From Aquimarina algiphila (GTDB taxonomy: Bacteria > Bacteroidota > Bacteroidia > Flavobacteriales > Flavobacteriaceae): DNA of 64,000 nucleotides. This document shows positions 35,229-45,522 of this stretch, piece by piece (the stretch's first letter is position 1; the number at the start of each line of letters is the position of its first letter). The DNA lies in assembly GCF_007489275.1 (NCBI RefSeq), contig NZ_VLNR01000003.1:62001-126000 (forward strand), in the 5' to 3' direction. Position numbers and translations under genes: made by a program. The notes beneath the pieces were generated by a model, which was given only the letters and a program-made list of their open reading frames with translations, searched no databases and was not told where the DNA came from.

Positions 35229-36674
35229 ATGGAAGAGAATACCAACCAACCGATTCCTGATCAGGAAGAGATGGCAGAATCAGTAAAAAGAGATGCAAAA
35301 GGGCTTTTTGAAAGTATAAGCCAATTTCTTTCAGAACTTTTGGATATTCGATCAGAAACAGACAAAGATCAAACAATTGAGGATGTTAAAAATGATATTC
35401 CATTTAAAGGACATACTGCTTGGATTCTTATTTTTTCGGTATTTGTAGCATCTATAGGTCTTAATGTAAGTTCTACTGCTGTGGTTATTGGAGCGATGTT
35501 AATTTCTCCATTAATGGGGCCTATCGTAGGAGTAGGTCTATCTATTGCTATTAATGATATAGATACATTAAAAAGATCTATGGTCAATTTAGGAGTGATG
35601 GTAGGCTTAAGTGTAATTGCCGCTACACTTTATTTTTGGGTTTCTCCACTAACAGAATTAACTCCCGAATTAGAGTCACGAACAGCTCCTACTATTTTGG
35701 ATGTATTGGTAGCAGTTTCTGGAGGCCTTGCATTAATTATCGCAAAATCCAAGAAAGGTACAATGCCTAATGCTATAGCAGGAGTAGCAATTGCTACTGC
35801 TTTAATGCCTCCTTTGTGTACTGTAGGATATGGTATAGCAGAGTGGGAGTTAGAATATGCCATAGGTGCTTTGTATTTATTTTCAATCAATGCGATATTT
35901 ATAGCATTGTCAACATTTACGGTTGCAAAATTATTACGTTTTCCGATGATTCGTTATGCAAATTCTGCAAAGCGAAAACGTATTGCTCAACTTGCTTCTT
36001 TACTAGCTATATTTGCTATGATTCCTGCAAGTTATACATTTTATGTAACTCTTAATGAGAGTAATGCTAAGAGAGATTATAAAGCTTTTATGCTAAATGA
36101 GATTGATGCTAATGAAAACTTATATCTACGAAAAGATTTCTATGATTATGATAACGAATCTATAAAACTATATTTTGATGGAGAAATCACAGAAGCAACA
36201 GTAAGCGATTTGCAAAATGAAATTAAAAAGTATTCGAGTATTAGTGATTTTACATTAGCTATAAATGGAAATAAATCAAGAGGGATTGACCAGATCTCAA
36301 AAGCTTATGATCGTTCTATTGAGCAATTAAATCGTTTAGAAAAAGATAATGATAAACTTCTTGATGAAATTGAAGATCTAAAAATCCAGATAGCCGGATT
36401 AGAAACTCAACTTAAAGAGGCAAATAAAGTAGTGCCTGTGGATGTAATGCCTTATAGTAGTATTGCAAAAGATGCAAAAATCAGATTTCCAGACCTGGCA
36501 GAACTTGGATATGGTGAAGTGTTGAAATCGAATTTTTTAAAAGTAGATACAGTACAGGTTATTTTTCCTAGATGGAAATTTAAAGTATCAGATAGTCTGA
36601 ATCAAATTAGGGTGAATGCATTACAAAAATGGATAACCAAGGAAATGAAAGCTGATACGTTACATATAGAATAA
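35229..36674 (+). CDS. DUF389 domain membrane protein
   Basis: A 481-residue membrane protein. The block FSVFVASIGLNVSSTAVVIGAMLISPLMGPIVG and the following helices (ATALMPPLCTVGYG) are the DUF389 domain, with about six membrane segments. A coiled coil (LNRLEKDNDKLLDEIEDLK) occupies about residues 370-400 in the C-terminal soluble part. The family function is unknown. It begins 7 bases after manC. Confidence 0.9.
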   Translation: MEENTNQPIPDQEEMAESVKRDAKGLFESISQFLSELLDIRSETDKDQTIEDVKNDIPFKGHTAWILIFSVFVASIGLNVSSTAVVIGAMLISPLMGPIVGVGLSIAINDIDTLKRSMVNLGVMVGLSVIAATLYFWVSPLTELTPELESRTAPTILDVLVAVSGGLALIIAKSKKGTMPNAIAGVAIATALMPPLCTVGYGIAEWELEYAIGALYLFSINAIFIALSTFTVAKLLRFPMIRYANSAKRKRIAQLASLLAIFAMIPASYTFYVTLNESNAKRDYKAFMLNEIDANENLYLRKDFYDYDNESIKLYFDGEITEATVSDLQNEIKKYSSISDFTLAINGNKSRGIDQISKAYDRSIEQLNRLEKDNDKLLDEIEDLKIQIAGLETQLKEANKVVPVDVMPYSSIAKDAKIRFPDLAELGYGEVLKSNFLKVDTVQVIFPRWKFKVSDSLNQIRVNALQKWITKEMKADTLHIE

Positions 36675-36702
36675 GTAAGAAGTGTAAATGGAAATTACAT
36701 TA

Positions 36703-37706
36703 TTACTTACATACATCAGTATCTAGAACGGCATCAGAAATACCACTTATAAAATCGCATTGTGATATAGATAAAATATCTAAGGAATTGTTTTGTAGAT
36801 CTACGCTTCTAAGTGCCGTAAGATTTTCAATACTGTCTGGCAGTTTTGTTAGCTTATTGTCATTTAAATACAATTCTGCAAGTGTTTTAAGGTTTCCAAT
36901 ACTATCAGGAATACTTGCTAATTGATTATTAGATACACTTAATGTTATAAGTGCTTTAAGGTTTCCAATACTAACAGGAAGCCTTGTTAATTGATTCCAA
37001 TATAAAACAGCATCTTCAAGTGCTGTAAGATTTCCAATACTATCGGGAAGACTAGGTATTTGATTATTAGATGCATTTAATGACATAAGTGCTTTAAGGT
37101 TTCCAAAACTATCTGGGAGAGTAGTTAATTTGTTGTTAGATACATCAAGGTATTCAAGCGCTACAAGGTTTCCAAAACTTTCAGGAAGACTTATTAATTT
37201 ATTATGATTTAAAAATAAGTGTGTAAGTGTTTTAAGGTTTCCGAAACTTTTAGGAAGACTTGTTAATTGGCCTAGACGCAGCCTATTAGATGCGTTTAAT
37301 ATTTTAAGTGATTTAAGGTTCCCAAAACTATCCGGAAAGCTTATTATTGGATTATAATCTAAATATAATTTATAAAGCATGATAAGGTTTCCAAAACTAT
37401 TTGGCAGCCTTGTTAATTGATTATCAGATAAAACTAATTCCGAAAGCATTGTTAGGTTCCCAAACTATCTGGGAGTTTTGCTAATTTATTATTATGTAAA
37501 TCTAATTTGGTAACTCTTCCGTGCACTACAGTCACACCTTTCCAATCCTCTATGGTATTTGTAGTAATGTCCCAACCTAAAGTATTATCTTGATTTGCTT
37601 TATAGATATCTATCAATATGGAACGATCGTCTTGAGCAACGCCAATACCATATAAAAATAATCCCATCACTATAGATAGGTACTTAACAAAACATGTGTT
37701 TTTCAT
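36703..37706 (-). pseudogene. Secreted leucine-rich-repeat protein gene, single-base frameshift
   Basis: The first frame (37706-37452) gives a signal peptide (IVMGLFLYGIGVAQ), a plant-type LRR cap (ILIDIYKANQDNTLGW, DWKGVTV) and the first repeat, then stops at PDSLGT. The second frame (from 37449) continues with about ten 23-residue repeats of the form LxxLPDSFGNLKAL and ends ISDAVLDTDVCK. Comparing with the other repeats, one A is missing from the run at 37462-37464 (CCCAAACT where the sister at about 37320 has CCCAAAACT). The protein would be a cell-surface or secreted binding protein. The lesion may be real or a sequencing error. Confidence 0.8.
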
Positions 37707-38058
37707 AAAACAGTATCTATTTTTAAGGACAAAGATGATAGTTTCAAGATCTGGATACTACCCTTTTTTCAGGGTTTTATCCATAAGTATAGCTACTATG
37801 TGTTCGAATGGTATTCTTTATGAAAAATGAAGAACATGAAAAATATGTATTGTACACGATTAAAATTAAAAAACCTAAGTAAATTGTAAAAATGACGAAA
37901 TACTCAATGATATTTTCTTAGATAAATTAAAAGATTAAAAAGAGTCTATACAACAGGAAAAAAAAGAATAAATTAGATGCGTATTTCTAGTCTTAAAGGT
38001 TTTTAAAACCTTTGAGTTTTATGTTAATTATGGTAATTAATACAATACCAAAAAATAA
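37707..38058. other. Intergenic stretch with no gene
   Basis: About 350 AT-rich bases between the divergent leucine-rich-repeat and AraC genes. Nothing else is visible beyond possible promoter sequence. Confidence 0.5.
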
Positions 38059-38985
38059 ATGATAATTTCAGAAAACGAGATTCGCAAAGATTATATTAAT
38101 CGAGTTAACAAAGCTCTAAGATTTATTGATGATCATTTGGACTCAGAATTATCATTAGAGTCTGTTGCTAATGCGGCTCACTATTCGCCATTTCACTTTC
38201 ATAGAATCTTTAAAGCGATGGTTAATGAAACTCTTAATGCTTATATTACAAGAAGGCGAATTGAAAAAATGGCTTCTATTCTGATGCACAAAAAAGAAGT
38301 ACGTATTACAGAGCTTTCTCTTCAATATGGTTTTAATAGTAATTCTGCATTTACCAGGGCTTTTAAGAATTTTTACAGTGTATCTCCTTCAGAATTTAGA
38401 AAACTAAATCCAGGAAAATTTAGCAAGATAAGTAAAGTAGAAAGCAAGAATGGTCAAGAAAAACTGATCTTCGAAAAATATATTTGCAATATTAATAATC
38501 ATTTAAATTGGATTAAAATGAATGCAAATATTGAAATTAAAGAAATACCAGAATTACATTTTGCCAGTAGCACTCATATTGGAATAGATGGAATAGAAAA
38601 TGCCTTCGAGAGAATGTTAAAATGGGCTAGATCAAAAAGGTTATTGGATAATCCTGAGACTAAAATGACAAGAATTTTTCATGATAGCTTTAAAATAACA
38701 GCAGAAGATAAAGTGCGTATGAGTATTTGCGTACTCACAAATGAACCTTTTGAAGAAGAAGGGGAAATAAGTAAAGTTCAAATCAAAAAAGGAAGTTGCA
38801 TCGTAGGCCGTTTTGAAATTACACCTGATGATTTTGAAAAATCCTGGAGCGGGATGTTTGTTTGGATGAGTAATAACGGATATAAAAGAGCAGAACAAAA
38901 TCCATTTGAAATTTACCATAACGATTTCCGTAAACACCCAGAAAATAAGTGCGTAGTTGATTTATATATTCCGATCGAAAGGTAG
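38059..38985 (+). CDS. AraC-family regulator with GyrI-like effector domain
   Basis: A 308-residue soluble protein. Residues about 12-110 form two helix-turn-helix motifs (LESVANAAHYSPFHFHRIFK and ITELSLQYGFNSNSAFTRAFK). Residues about 155-305 resemble the GyrI-like small-molecule domain (IEIKEIPELHFASSTHIGI, FEITPDDFEKSW). Such proteins sense drugs or metabolites and activate nearby genes. The following VOC, HxlR and flavodoxin-like genes are candidates, though none is clearly co-regulated. Confidence 0.9.
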   Translation: MIISENEIRKDYINRVNKALRFIDDHLDSELSLESVANAAHYSPFHFHRIFKAMVNETLNAYITRRRIEKMASILMHKKEVRITELSLQYGFNSNSAFTRAFKNFYSVSPSEFRKLNPGKFSKISKVESKNGQEKLIFEKYICNINNHLNWIKMNANIEIKEIPELHFASSTHIGIDGIENAFERMLKWARSKRLLDNPETKMTRIFHDSFKITAEDKVRMSICVLTNEPFEEEGEISKVQIKKGSCIVGRFEITPDDFEKSWSGMFVWMSNNGYKRAEQNPFEIYHNDFRKHPENKCVVDLYIPIER

Positions 38986-39105
38986 AGTGTCAATATCATG
39001 TGTTACAATTATATGTTAGAAAACACATTGTTTTGTTTTACATTTTGTATTGGATTGAGATATGAGATAATAAGATTTTTGTATACCCTCGATAAAAAAG
39101 AAATT

Positions 39106-39498
39106 ATGAAATTTGCATACACCATTATTTATGTAGAAAATGTTCCTGAAACCATTGATTTTTATGAGAAAGCATTTGGATTTAAAAAGAAATTTATAAC
39201 ACCAGAAAATGATTATAGCGAATTGATTTCTGGAGAAACAACAATTGCATTTGCATCAATAGAATTAGGAAACTCTAACGTTAAGGACGGATTTATAAAA
39301 AGCTCACTTCTAGAAAAGCCATTTGGAGTAGAATTGGCATTTACCACAGAAAATATTGATTTTGATTTTGAAAAAGCAATTAAAGCAGGTGCCATCGAGG
39401 TAGAAAAACTTATAACTAAACCTTGGGGACAAAAAGTTGGATATGTTAAGGATAATAATGGGTTTTTGATTGAGATATGTACTCCAATCAAGAATTGA
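39106..39498 (+). CDS. VOC (glyoxalase/dioxygenase-fold) protein
   Basis: I start at ATG 39106 (MKFAYTIIYVENVPETIDFYEKAFGF), the family start; the frame is open 36 residues further upstream with no family similarity. The 130-residue protein has the paired beta-alpha-beta-beta-beta units of the vicinal oxygen chelate fold, with KPWGQKVGYVKDNNGFLIEICTP at the end. Likely roles are antibiotic (bleomycin-type) binding or a small-molecule isomerase; substrate unknown. Confidence 0.85.
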   Translation: MKFAYTIIYVENVPETIDFYEKAFGFKKKFITPENDYSELISGETTIAFASIELGNSNVKDGFIKSSLLEKPFGVELAFTTENIDFDFEKAIKAGAIEVEKLITKPWGQKVGYVKDNNGFLIEICTPIKN

Positions 39499-39556
39499 TA
39501 ATTATCGACATTCATACGATTTATTTATATCTTCATTTTTGAATGAAATTTGAAAC

Positions 39557-39880
39557 ATGAGTGCATACCAGAGAAAAACCCCGTTAAAAAGTGATTGCGC
39601 TATAGAAAAGGCATTACATGTTATTTCGGGGAAATGGAAGCCCGCAATACTCAATGAGCTTTTGAAGAGAAATACTAGGCTTAAAGATATTCAAAAAGGC
39701 CTTCCCGAAGCTTCAAAAAGAGCATTAACGCAACAGTTAAAGGAAATGATTGATGATGGACTAATTCAAAAAAAGGATTTTAATGAATTTCCTAAACGAA
39801 CCGAATATTCAATTACTGACTTAGGGACCAAACTTTCTTCAGTTTTTGAAGAACTTTCAAAATTTGGAAATACTTTATAG
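39557..39880 (+). CDS. HxlR-family transcriptional regulator
   Basis: A 107-residue winged-helix protein: CAIEKALHVISGKWKPAILNELL then TRLKDIQKGLPEASKRALTQQLKEM and an EYSITDLGTKLSSV wing. The HxlR/MarR-like family controls redox, aldehyde or drug response genes. The flavodoxin-like gene starts 72 bases downstream and is a plausible target. The motif cysteine (SDCAIEKAL) found in redox-sensing members is present. Confidence 0.88.
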   Translation: MSAYQRKTPLKSDCAIEKALHVISGKWKPAILNELLKRNTRLKDIQKGLPEASKRALTQQLKEMIDDGLIQKKDFNEFPKRTEYSITDLGTKLSSVFEELSKFGNTL

Positions 39881-39952
39881 GGTAAAAATTACCCCTTATT
39901 TGATAATTGCTTTAAACAGAATAGCTTTGCTTTTTAATTAAATATATTCAAA

Positions 39953-40471
39953 ATGAATAAAAAAGGAGTGCTTATTCAGGGAAGTTCGAGAAGCAAAGGA
40001 AACACTAATATAATTGTATCTTATATTAAAGAAAGGACAGGGTTTGATGTTATAGATTTAAAATCAAAACGCATTAGTGCATATGATTATGAATCAGAAA
40101 ACATTGATGATGATTTTATTCCTTTAATGAAAGAAATTGTGGACACCTATGATATTATAATTTTTGCTACTCCTGTGTATTGGTATGCTATGAGTGGTGA
40201 TATGAAAATATTTTTTGACAGAATAACAGACTGCTTGAAAATTGAAAAAGAGATCGGAAGAAAATTGAGAGGAAAAATAATGGGTATGGTAAGCTGTGGT
40301 TTTGATGCAGAGCTTAAGAATGGATTCACTATGCCTTTTATAGAATCTGCTAATTATTTAGGTATGCATTATCTTGGGGATATACATACCTGGATAGAGG
40401 GGGGAGCAATTTCTGAATCTTTGCAAAAAAAACTTAATAGTTTTATTGAAGAAAAAATAAAAATTATATAA
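39953..40471 (+). CDS. NAD(P)H-dependent FMN reductase / flavodoxin-like protein
   Basis: A 172-residue protein. The FMN-binding loop QGSSRSKGNTN is at the N-terminus and FATPVYWYAMSGDMKIFFDR forms the second flavin site. It belongs to the NADPH-dependent FMN reductase/iron-sulfur flavoprotein group and probably reduces a quinone or other small compound. It follows an HxlR regulator on the same strand. Substrate unknown. Confidence 0.85.
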   Translation: MNKKGVLIQGSSRSKGNTNIIVSYIKERTGFDVIDLKSKRISAYDYESENIDDDFIPLMKEIVDTYDIIIFATPVYWYAMSGDMKIFFDRITDCLKIEKEIGRKLRGKIMGMVSCGFDAELKNGFTMPFIESANYLGMHYLGDIHTWIEGGAISESLQKKLNSFIEEKIKII

Positions 40472-40668
40472 AATTACTTAGTACATTTTTTTATGTATAA
40501 GATTATTTAAGATATACTGAATGAATAAAAAAGAATGAAACTAGAAGGTTTGTAGACTATAGCTTTTAAAACATTTACTATTTTATTGAAATTTTAGAAA
40601 ATAAAACTTTTCTGAATAAGACAAGAGCTAATTACTACTAAAAAAGATAGACTTACTTTTCTTAAAAT

Positions 40669-41433
40669 TTATAACCTTTTTATCTGCGCGTCACGTACTT
40701 TTTTGAAAAGGTTAGATGAATATACAAAATCGGTTACAGCTTTGTTATCAGTTTTGAAAATCTGGCTTTTGTCACCTTCCCATTCTAGGTATCCATTTTT
40801 AAGGAAAACAATCTTTTCTCCGATTTCCATTACAGAGTTCATATCGTGAGTGTTAATCACAGTAGTGATGTCATATTCTTCTGTGATTTCTTTAATGAGA
40901 TTATCAATGACAATTGCTGTTCTTGGATCCAGTCCAGAATTAGGTTCGTCACAGAATAGATATTTTGGTCTGGTTACGATAGCTCGAGCTATAGCAACTC
41001 GTTTTTGCATCCCTCCACTAATTTCAGAAGGAAGTTTGTTATTTGCATTTTCAAGATTAACTCGATTCAAAACCTCATGAACTCTCTCAAGCATATCATC
41101 TTTTTTCTGCTTGGTAAACATCATCAAAGGAAACATTACATTCTCTTCTACTGTCATAGAATCAAATAATGCACTTCCTTGAAAAACCATTCCCATTTGT
41201 TCTCTTAAATCTCTTTGTTGTTCTTCGGATAGTTCAGAATATGTGCTGCCATCATAACATATAGCGCCTTGTTCTGGAGTAAAAAGACCAAGTAGACATT
41301 TTAAAAAAACAGTTTTTCCACTTCCACTGGTACCAATAATAAGATTGGTTTTACCTCGATCAAAGGTAGTAGTGATTCCTTTTAAGATTTCCTCTCCGTT
41401 AAATCCTTTATGTAGGTTTGTAACTTCTATCAT
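40669..41433 (-). CDS. mlaF: Phospholipid-type ABC transporter ATP-binding protein
   Basis: A 254-residue ATPase with Walker A GTSGSGKT, Q-loop GMVFQGSALFDSMTV, signature SGGMQKRVAIARAI and Walker B LFCDEPNSGLDP. The GMVFQGSALFDSMTV block is typical of the MlaF branch. It works with the permease of the next gene (their ends overlap by one base) to move lipids between membranes. The MCE (MlaD) partner is not in the window. Confidence 0.9.
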   Translation of the reverse strand: MIEVTNLHKGFNGEEILKGITTTFDRGKTNLIIGTSGSGKTVFLKCLLGLFTPEQGAICYDGSTYSELSEEQQRDLREQMGMVFQGSALFDSMTVEENVMFPLMMFTKQKKDDMLERVHEVLNRVNLENANNKLPSEISGGMQKRVAIARAIVTRPKYLFCDEPNSGLDPRTAIVIDNLIKEITEEYDITTVINTHDMNSVMEIGEKIVFLKNGYLEWEGDKSQIFKTDNKAVTDFVYSSNLFKKVRDAQIKRL

Positions 41434-42170
41434 TAGCTTAATAATAACTGTGTGAGTACATAATTAGAAATAATAATAACTACTGTAGTCCATACAAAAG
41501 CAGAAGTACTTGCTTTACCAACTTCTAATGCACCACCTTTCATGTAGTATCCATGAAATGATGGTATTGTAGCTAGTAAAAAAGAGTATAAAAACGTTTT
41601 AATAAATGCATAGACAAGATGATATGGGATGAATTCTTCTCTAAGCCCAGTTAAAAAATCTGATGTAGAAACAAATCCACCATAGACTCCAGCAACATAT
41701 GCTCCAAATATACCTGTAAACATTGCAATTGCAATAACAAAAGGATAGGTGAGCATAGCAATGATCTTTGGGAAAATTAAGTAATTAAGAGAATTAATAC
41801 CCATAACCTCAAGTGCATCAATTTGTTCTGTAACTCTCATTGTTCCTATGCTTGAGGTGATAAAAGAACCTACTTTACCGGCCATAATTACAGAAATAAA
41901 TGTCGGCGCAAATTCGAGGATAACCGATTGTCTTGAAGCAAAAGCAATAAGTTTTTTTGGTATTAAAGGATTTGTAAGATTAAGTGCAGTCTGAATCGCA
42001 ACAACAGCTCCGATAAAAAATGCAAGAAATACAGTTATACCTAAAGAACCAATAATGAGATCATCGATTTCTTTAAATATTAGATTTCGTATCACAGAAC
42101 CTTTAGTCATTCGACTAAAAACTCCTTTTAACATTAAAAAATATCGACCAATATCGTCTAAGTAAAACAT
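41433..42170 (-). CDS. mlaE: Phospholipid-type ABC transporter permease
   Basis: A 245-residue membrane protein with the MlaE landmarks FFIGAVVAIQTALN near residue 50, APTFISVIMAGKVGSFITSSIGTMRVTEQIDALEVMGINS, and YLIFPKIIAML. It is upstream of the MlaF gene in the same operon and forms its transmembrane part. About five membrane helices. Length and motifs fit. Confidence 0.9.
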   Translation of the reverse strand: MFYLDDIGRYFLMLKGVFSRMTKGSVIRNLIFKEIDDLIIGSLGITVFLAFFIGAVVAIQTALNLTNPLIPKKLIAFASRQSVILEFAPTFISVIMAGKVGSFITSSIGTMRVTEQIDALEVMGINSLNYLIFPKIIAMLTYPFVIAIAMFTGIFGAYVAGVYGGFVSTSDFLTGLREEFIPYHLVYAFIKTFLYSFLLATIPSFHGYYMKGGALEVGKASTSAFVWTTVVIIISNYVLTQLLLS

Positions 42171-42283
42171 GCTGCATAATTAGAAAGGCTAAAATAGAAA
42201 AAAAAATAGCTACAGCATTTAACCTTCTATTAAAGTTTTACATTTGTACAAATAGTACTTTAGCGACTTAAATTTATAAAGTA

Positions 42284-43921
42284 ATGACAAAGAAAGTATT
42301 TCTAATAACATGGTTAGCCTTACTGTGTATTCCTTGTAATTCGCAGGAGAATAAGATTAATAGTTCACCAAAACTTGTTGTTGGTATAGTAGTAGATCAA
42401 ATGCGATATGATTATATCACAAGGTTTTATGGTAGATTTGGAGAAGATGGATTTAAACGTATGATTCGAGAGGGGTATAATTGTAAGAATAACCATTTTA
42501 ATTATGTACCTACATATACAGGACCCGGCCATGCTTCTGTTTTTACAGGAACAACACCGCAAAACCATGGTATAATCTCTAATCATTGGTATGATAAGTT
42601 TAGTAAAGAGATGGTGTATTGTGCTAGTGATGCTTCAGTTAAGGCAGTAGGTTCAGAGAGTGATATGGAAAGAATGTCGCCTCATCGTATGAAAACCTCC
42701 ACCGTAACCGATCAAAATAGATTACATACCCAGTTAAAGGGAAAAACTATAGGAATTGCAATAAAAGACAGAGGAGCTATTTTGCCTGCAGGGCATTCTG
42801 CTAATGCGGCATATTGGTTTAGAGGGAAGGACGAAGGAAAATGGATCACAAGTACATACTATCGAAATGATTTACCAGGTTGGGTTGAAAAATTTAATAA
42901 CTCTGGTCAAGCCAAATCTTATTTTAAGGTATGGAATACATTGTATGATATTAAAACATATACCGAAAGTGGTGAGGATCAAAATAAATTTGAAGGAGGG
43001 TATAAAGGAAAAGAGACAGCTACATTCCCTTATGACTTGGCTAAATTAAAAGATGAAAATTCTGGATATGATATTTTAAAATCATCTGCATTTGGAAATA
43101 GTCTAACGGCTGATTTTGCAATAGCAGCGATTGAGGGAGAAGAATTAGGTGCTGATGAGGTTACAGATTTTCTAACGGTTAGTTTTTCTAGTACAGATTA
43201 TGTTGGACATAATTTTGGAGTAAATTCAAAAGAAATTCAGGATACATATTTACGATTAGATAAGGATTTGGGACGTTTCTTTACTGCATTAGATACAAAA
43301 GTAGGTAAAGGAGAGTATACAGTTTTTTTAACAGCTGATCATGGAGCAGTTCATGTACCTTCTTACTTGCAGTCGGTTAAAATTCCTTCGGGCTATTTTG
43401 ATAGAGATGCTTTTAAAACCAAAGTGGAGACATTTGTGAAAGAAAAGTTTAAAGTAGACGGATTGATTGAAAATATTTCTAACAATCAAGTGTTTTTTAA
43501 CTATAAAACATTGTCAAAAAATAATGTTGTGTCAGAAGAATTGCAGAATGCAATAGCTCATTTTGTATTACAAGAAGATCAGATAGACAAAGTTTTTACC
43601 AGAAGTCAATTGCAAAATGGAGAGTTTTCTTCTGGTATTGTAGCTTTGGTACAGAAAGGATATAATCAAAAAAGAAGTGGAGATGTGGTTATTGTTTTAG
43701 ACCCCGCTACGATTTCGTATTCAAAAACCGGTTCTACTCATGGAAGTGGCTTAAATTATGATACCCATGCTCCATTATTATTTTTTGGTCATGGTATTAA
43801 AAAGGGGAGCACAACAAGAAAAACACATATACCAGACATCGCTCCAACAATTTCTGCGTTGCTAGGAATTACTTTTCCAAATGGAGCGACTGGAGATGTA
43901 TTGTCATTTGTTTTAGAATAA
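42284..43921 (+). CDS. pafA: PafA-type alkaline phosphatase
   Basis: A 545-residue secreted enzyme: a signal peptide (LITWLALLCIPCNSQ) then VVGIVVDQMRYDYITRF and the nucleophile threonine in YTGPGHASVFTGTTPQNHG, and the metal ligands in TADHGA and HGSGLNYDTHAPLLFFG. These are the alkaline phosphatase superfamily PafA features. It releases phosphate from monoesters in the periplasm or outside. Possible promoter TACATTTG lies at 42239-42246. Confidence 0.9.
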   Translation: MTKKVFLITWLALLCIPCNSQENKINSSPKLVVGIVVDQMRYDYITRFYGRFGEDGFKRMIREGYNCKNNHFNYVPTYTGPGHASVFTGTTPQNHGIISNHWYDKFSKEMVYCASDASVKAVGSESDMERMSPHRMKTSTVTDQNRLHTQLKGKTIGIAIKDRGAILPAGHSANAAYWFRGKDEGKWITSTYYRNDLPGWVEKFNNSGQAKSYFKVWNTLYDIKTYTESGEDQNKFEGGYKGKETATFPYDLAKLKDENSGYDILKSSAFGNSLTADFAIAAIEGEELGADEVTDFLTVSFSSTDYVGHNFGVNSKEIQDTYLRLDKDLGRFFTALDTKVGKGEYTVFLTADHGAVHVPSYLQSVKIPSGYFDRDAFKTKVETFVKEKFKVDGLIENISNNQVFFNYKTLSKNNVVSEELQNAIAHFVLQEDQIDKVFTRSQLQNGEFSSGIVALVQKGYNQKRSGDVVIVLDPATISYSKTGSTHGSGLNYDTHAPLLFFGHGIKKGSTTRKTHIPDIAPTISALLGITFPNGATGDVLSFVLE

Positions 43922-43949
43922 TTAAATCAATACATACAATCGTAATAGT

Positions 43950-43988
43950 AAAAGGCTAAATCTTATTATCAATAGGATTTAGCCTTTT
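43950..43988. terminator. Terminator between convergent pafA and the TlpA-like gene
   Basis: AAAAGGCTAAATC and GATTTAGCCTTTT form a stem of 13 pairs with T runs both ways, serving both convergent genes. Confidence 0.9.
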
Positions 43989-44023
43989 AAGTATGTCTTG
44001 ATTTTTAATCAGAATAACTTCAT

Positions 44024-45430
44024 TTATATTTTTAATTCCTTGAAAACATCAAGAAGTTTGGCATCAGATGGTCTAGGAGCACTGGCACTTACAATTTTAC
44101 CGTTTGGGTCTATTAAAATGAACCTAGGTATTCCCTGTATCCCATAATCAACAATAAATTGAGAAGACCAATTGTTGTCGGCGAATAATTGAATACCGCC
44201 TAACTCTTTTTCTGTAACCATCTTTTTCCAAGCATCGTGTTGTGCTTTTTTATCAATAGATATACTAACGAATTCGATATTTTTATTATGAAATTCTTTT
44301 TCTTTTTTTTTAAGATGTGGAATTTCAGCTTTACACGGGCCACACCAGGTTGCCCAAACATCGATATATACGTATTTTCCTTTAAGGTCGTTTAGCGAAG
44401 TAGTTCCACCTGCAAAATTTTCATAATTATTAAATACAGGAGACTCATTTCCTTTAACTAATTGCTTTACTTTTTCGAATTGTTGTGTTAATTCACTTTT
44501 AAACTCTTCATCATCAGAGGCCGCCATAATCATGTTGTACAATTCAACAGCGTTATCATTCCTAGGAGAGACTTGATAAGCAATATTTTTAATCAAAATA
44601 TTTCTAATATTTTTACTTTTAATCTTTGATAAGCTTTCCATTTGAGCTTTGTCAAACGGGATGTTATCTGCATCAGCTTTTTCGCTAGAGATTCTGTCAA
44701 AGACACTCATTACTAATCGTCTGTATGCTTGAGAAGATTCAAAATCTTTAGAATTATCAATATCAAAACTTGTTAATTCATCAAGGAAGCCTGCGGGAGT
44801 CTTATATCCTGTTTTTTTTGTGTAATATGCATGATTTCCTTTAAAATCATTAATCATAGATAGATATTCATAATGATTATCACTGGTTTGGATTGAGACA
44901 AATTCGGGGTTTATATTGGTAAACTTTTTCAAAAGTTCATTTTTAGCTTGCTCTTGTTTTAATGCTTCATTTTTGAATTCTTTAGCATCTTTGCTAAATA
45001 GATTTTTATATCCTTCAGGTCCTTCAGATAAAAAGCTTTCCTGTAATAAAAGTTTTTCTGCTAAATAGTTGTTTTCGTCTGAGCCAGCCCCTGTATATTT
45101 TATACTTTCATCAAATTCTTTAACATCAATTGATAAATTTAATTGATTTCCAAAATCTAAATATATACTAGAACGTTCTTGACCAATTATAAAACCATAA
45201 GTACCTTTAGTATCTATTTTTAAGGTGTCAGAAAATGTACCATCTTCTTTAATTACTATAGTTTGACCGAAATTATTACCATCTCCATATATTTTAATTT
45301 CATTTTCTACGGCATTCTTTACTGTTCCTGAGAAAAGAACATAATCTACTTTTTCAGTTTTGTTTTCTTTATTGCAAGAAACTAAAAATAGTACACAGCC
45401 TAGTGATAGAAGAAAAGATTTGATTTTCAT
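44024..45430 (-). CDS. TlpA-like thiol:disulfide lipoprotein with DUF4369
   Basis: A 468-residue lipoprotein (lipobox ending FLVSCNK, Cys19). An N-terminal DUF4369-type beta domain (YVLFSGTVKNAVENEIKIYG), a helical middle and a C-terminal thioredoxin fold with WATWCGPCKAEIPHL near residue 361 and the cis-Pro region GIQGIPRFILID. It probably reduces disulfides in the periplasm or acts in cytochrome c maturation. Such proteins are common in Bacteroidota. Confidence 0.9.
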   Translation of the reverse strand: MKIKSFLLSLGCVLFLVSCNKENKTEKVDYVLFSGTVKNAVENEIKIYGDGNNFGQTIVIKEDGTFSDTLKIDTKGTYGFIIGQERSSIYLDFGNQLNLSIDVKEFDESIKYTGAGSDENNYLAEKLLLQESFLSEGPEGYKNLFSKDAKEFKNEALKQEQAKNELLKKFTNINPEFVSIQTSDNHYEYLSMINDFKGNHAYYTKKTGYKTPAGFLDELTSFDIDNSKDFESSQAYRRLVMSVFDRISSEKADADNIPFDKAQMESLSKIKSKNIRNILIKNIAYQVSPRNDNAVELYNMIMAASDDEEFKSELTQQFEKVKQLVKGNESPVFNNYENFAGGTTSLNDLKGKYVYIDVWATWCGPCKAEIPHLKKKEKEFHNKNIEFVSISIDKKAQHDAWKKMVTEKELGGIQLFADNNWSSQFIVDYGIQGIPRFILIDPNGKIVSASAPRPSDAKLLDVFKELKI

Positions 45431-45522
45431 GAGTCTATATTTTGAATGAGTTATGGGTTGAATATAAGAATTTTACAATGTCAATTTCAAAGCGTTAGCT
45501 ATACTTTAAGATTTAAATAATG

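Noticed and set aside
35816-36055. Cys-rich 79-codon ORF on the plus strand
   Set aside because: It is a frame-shifted shadow of the DUF389 gene; the cysteines come from its codons in another frame.
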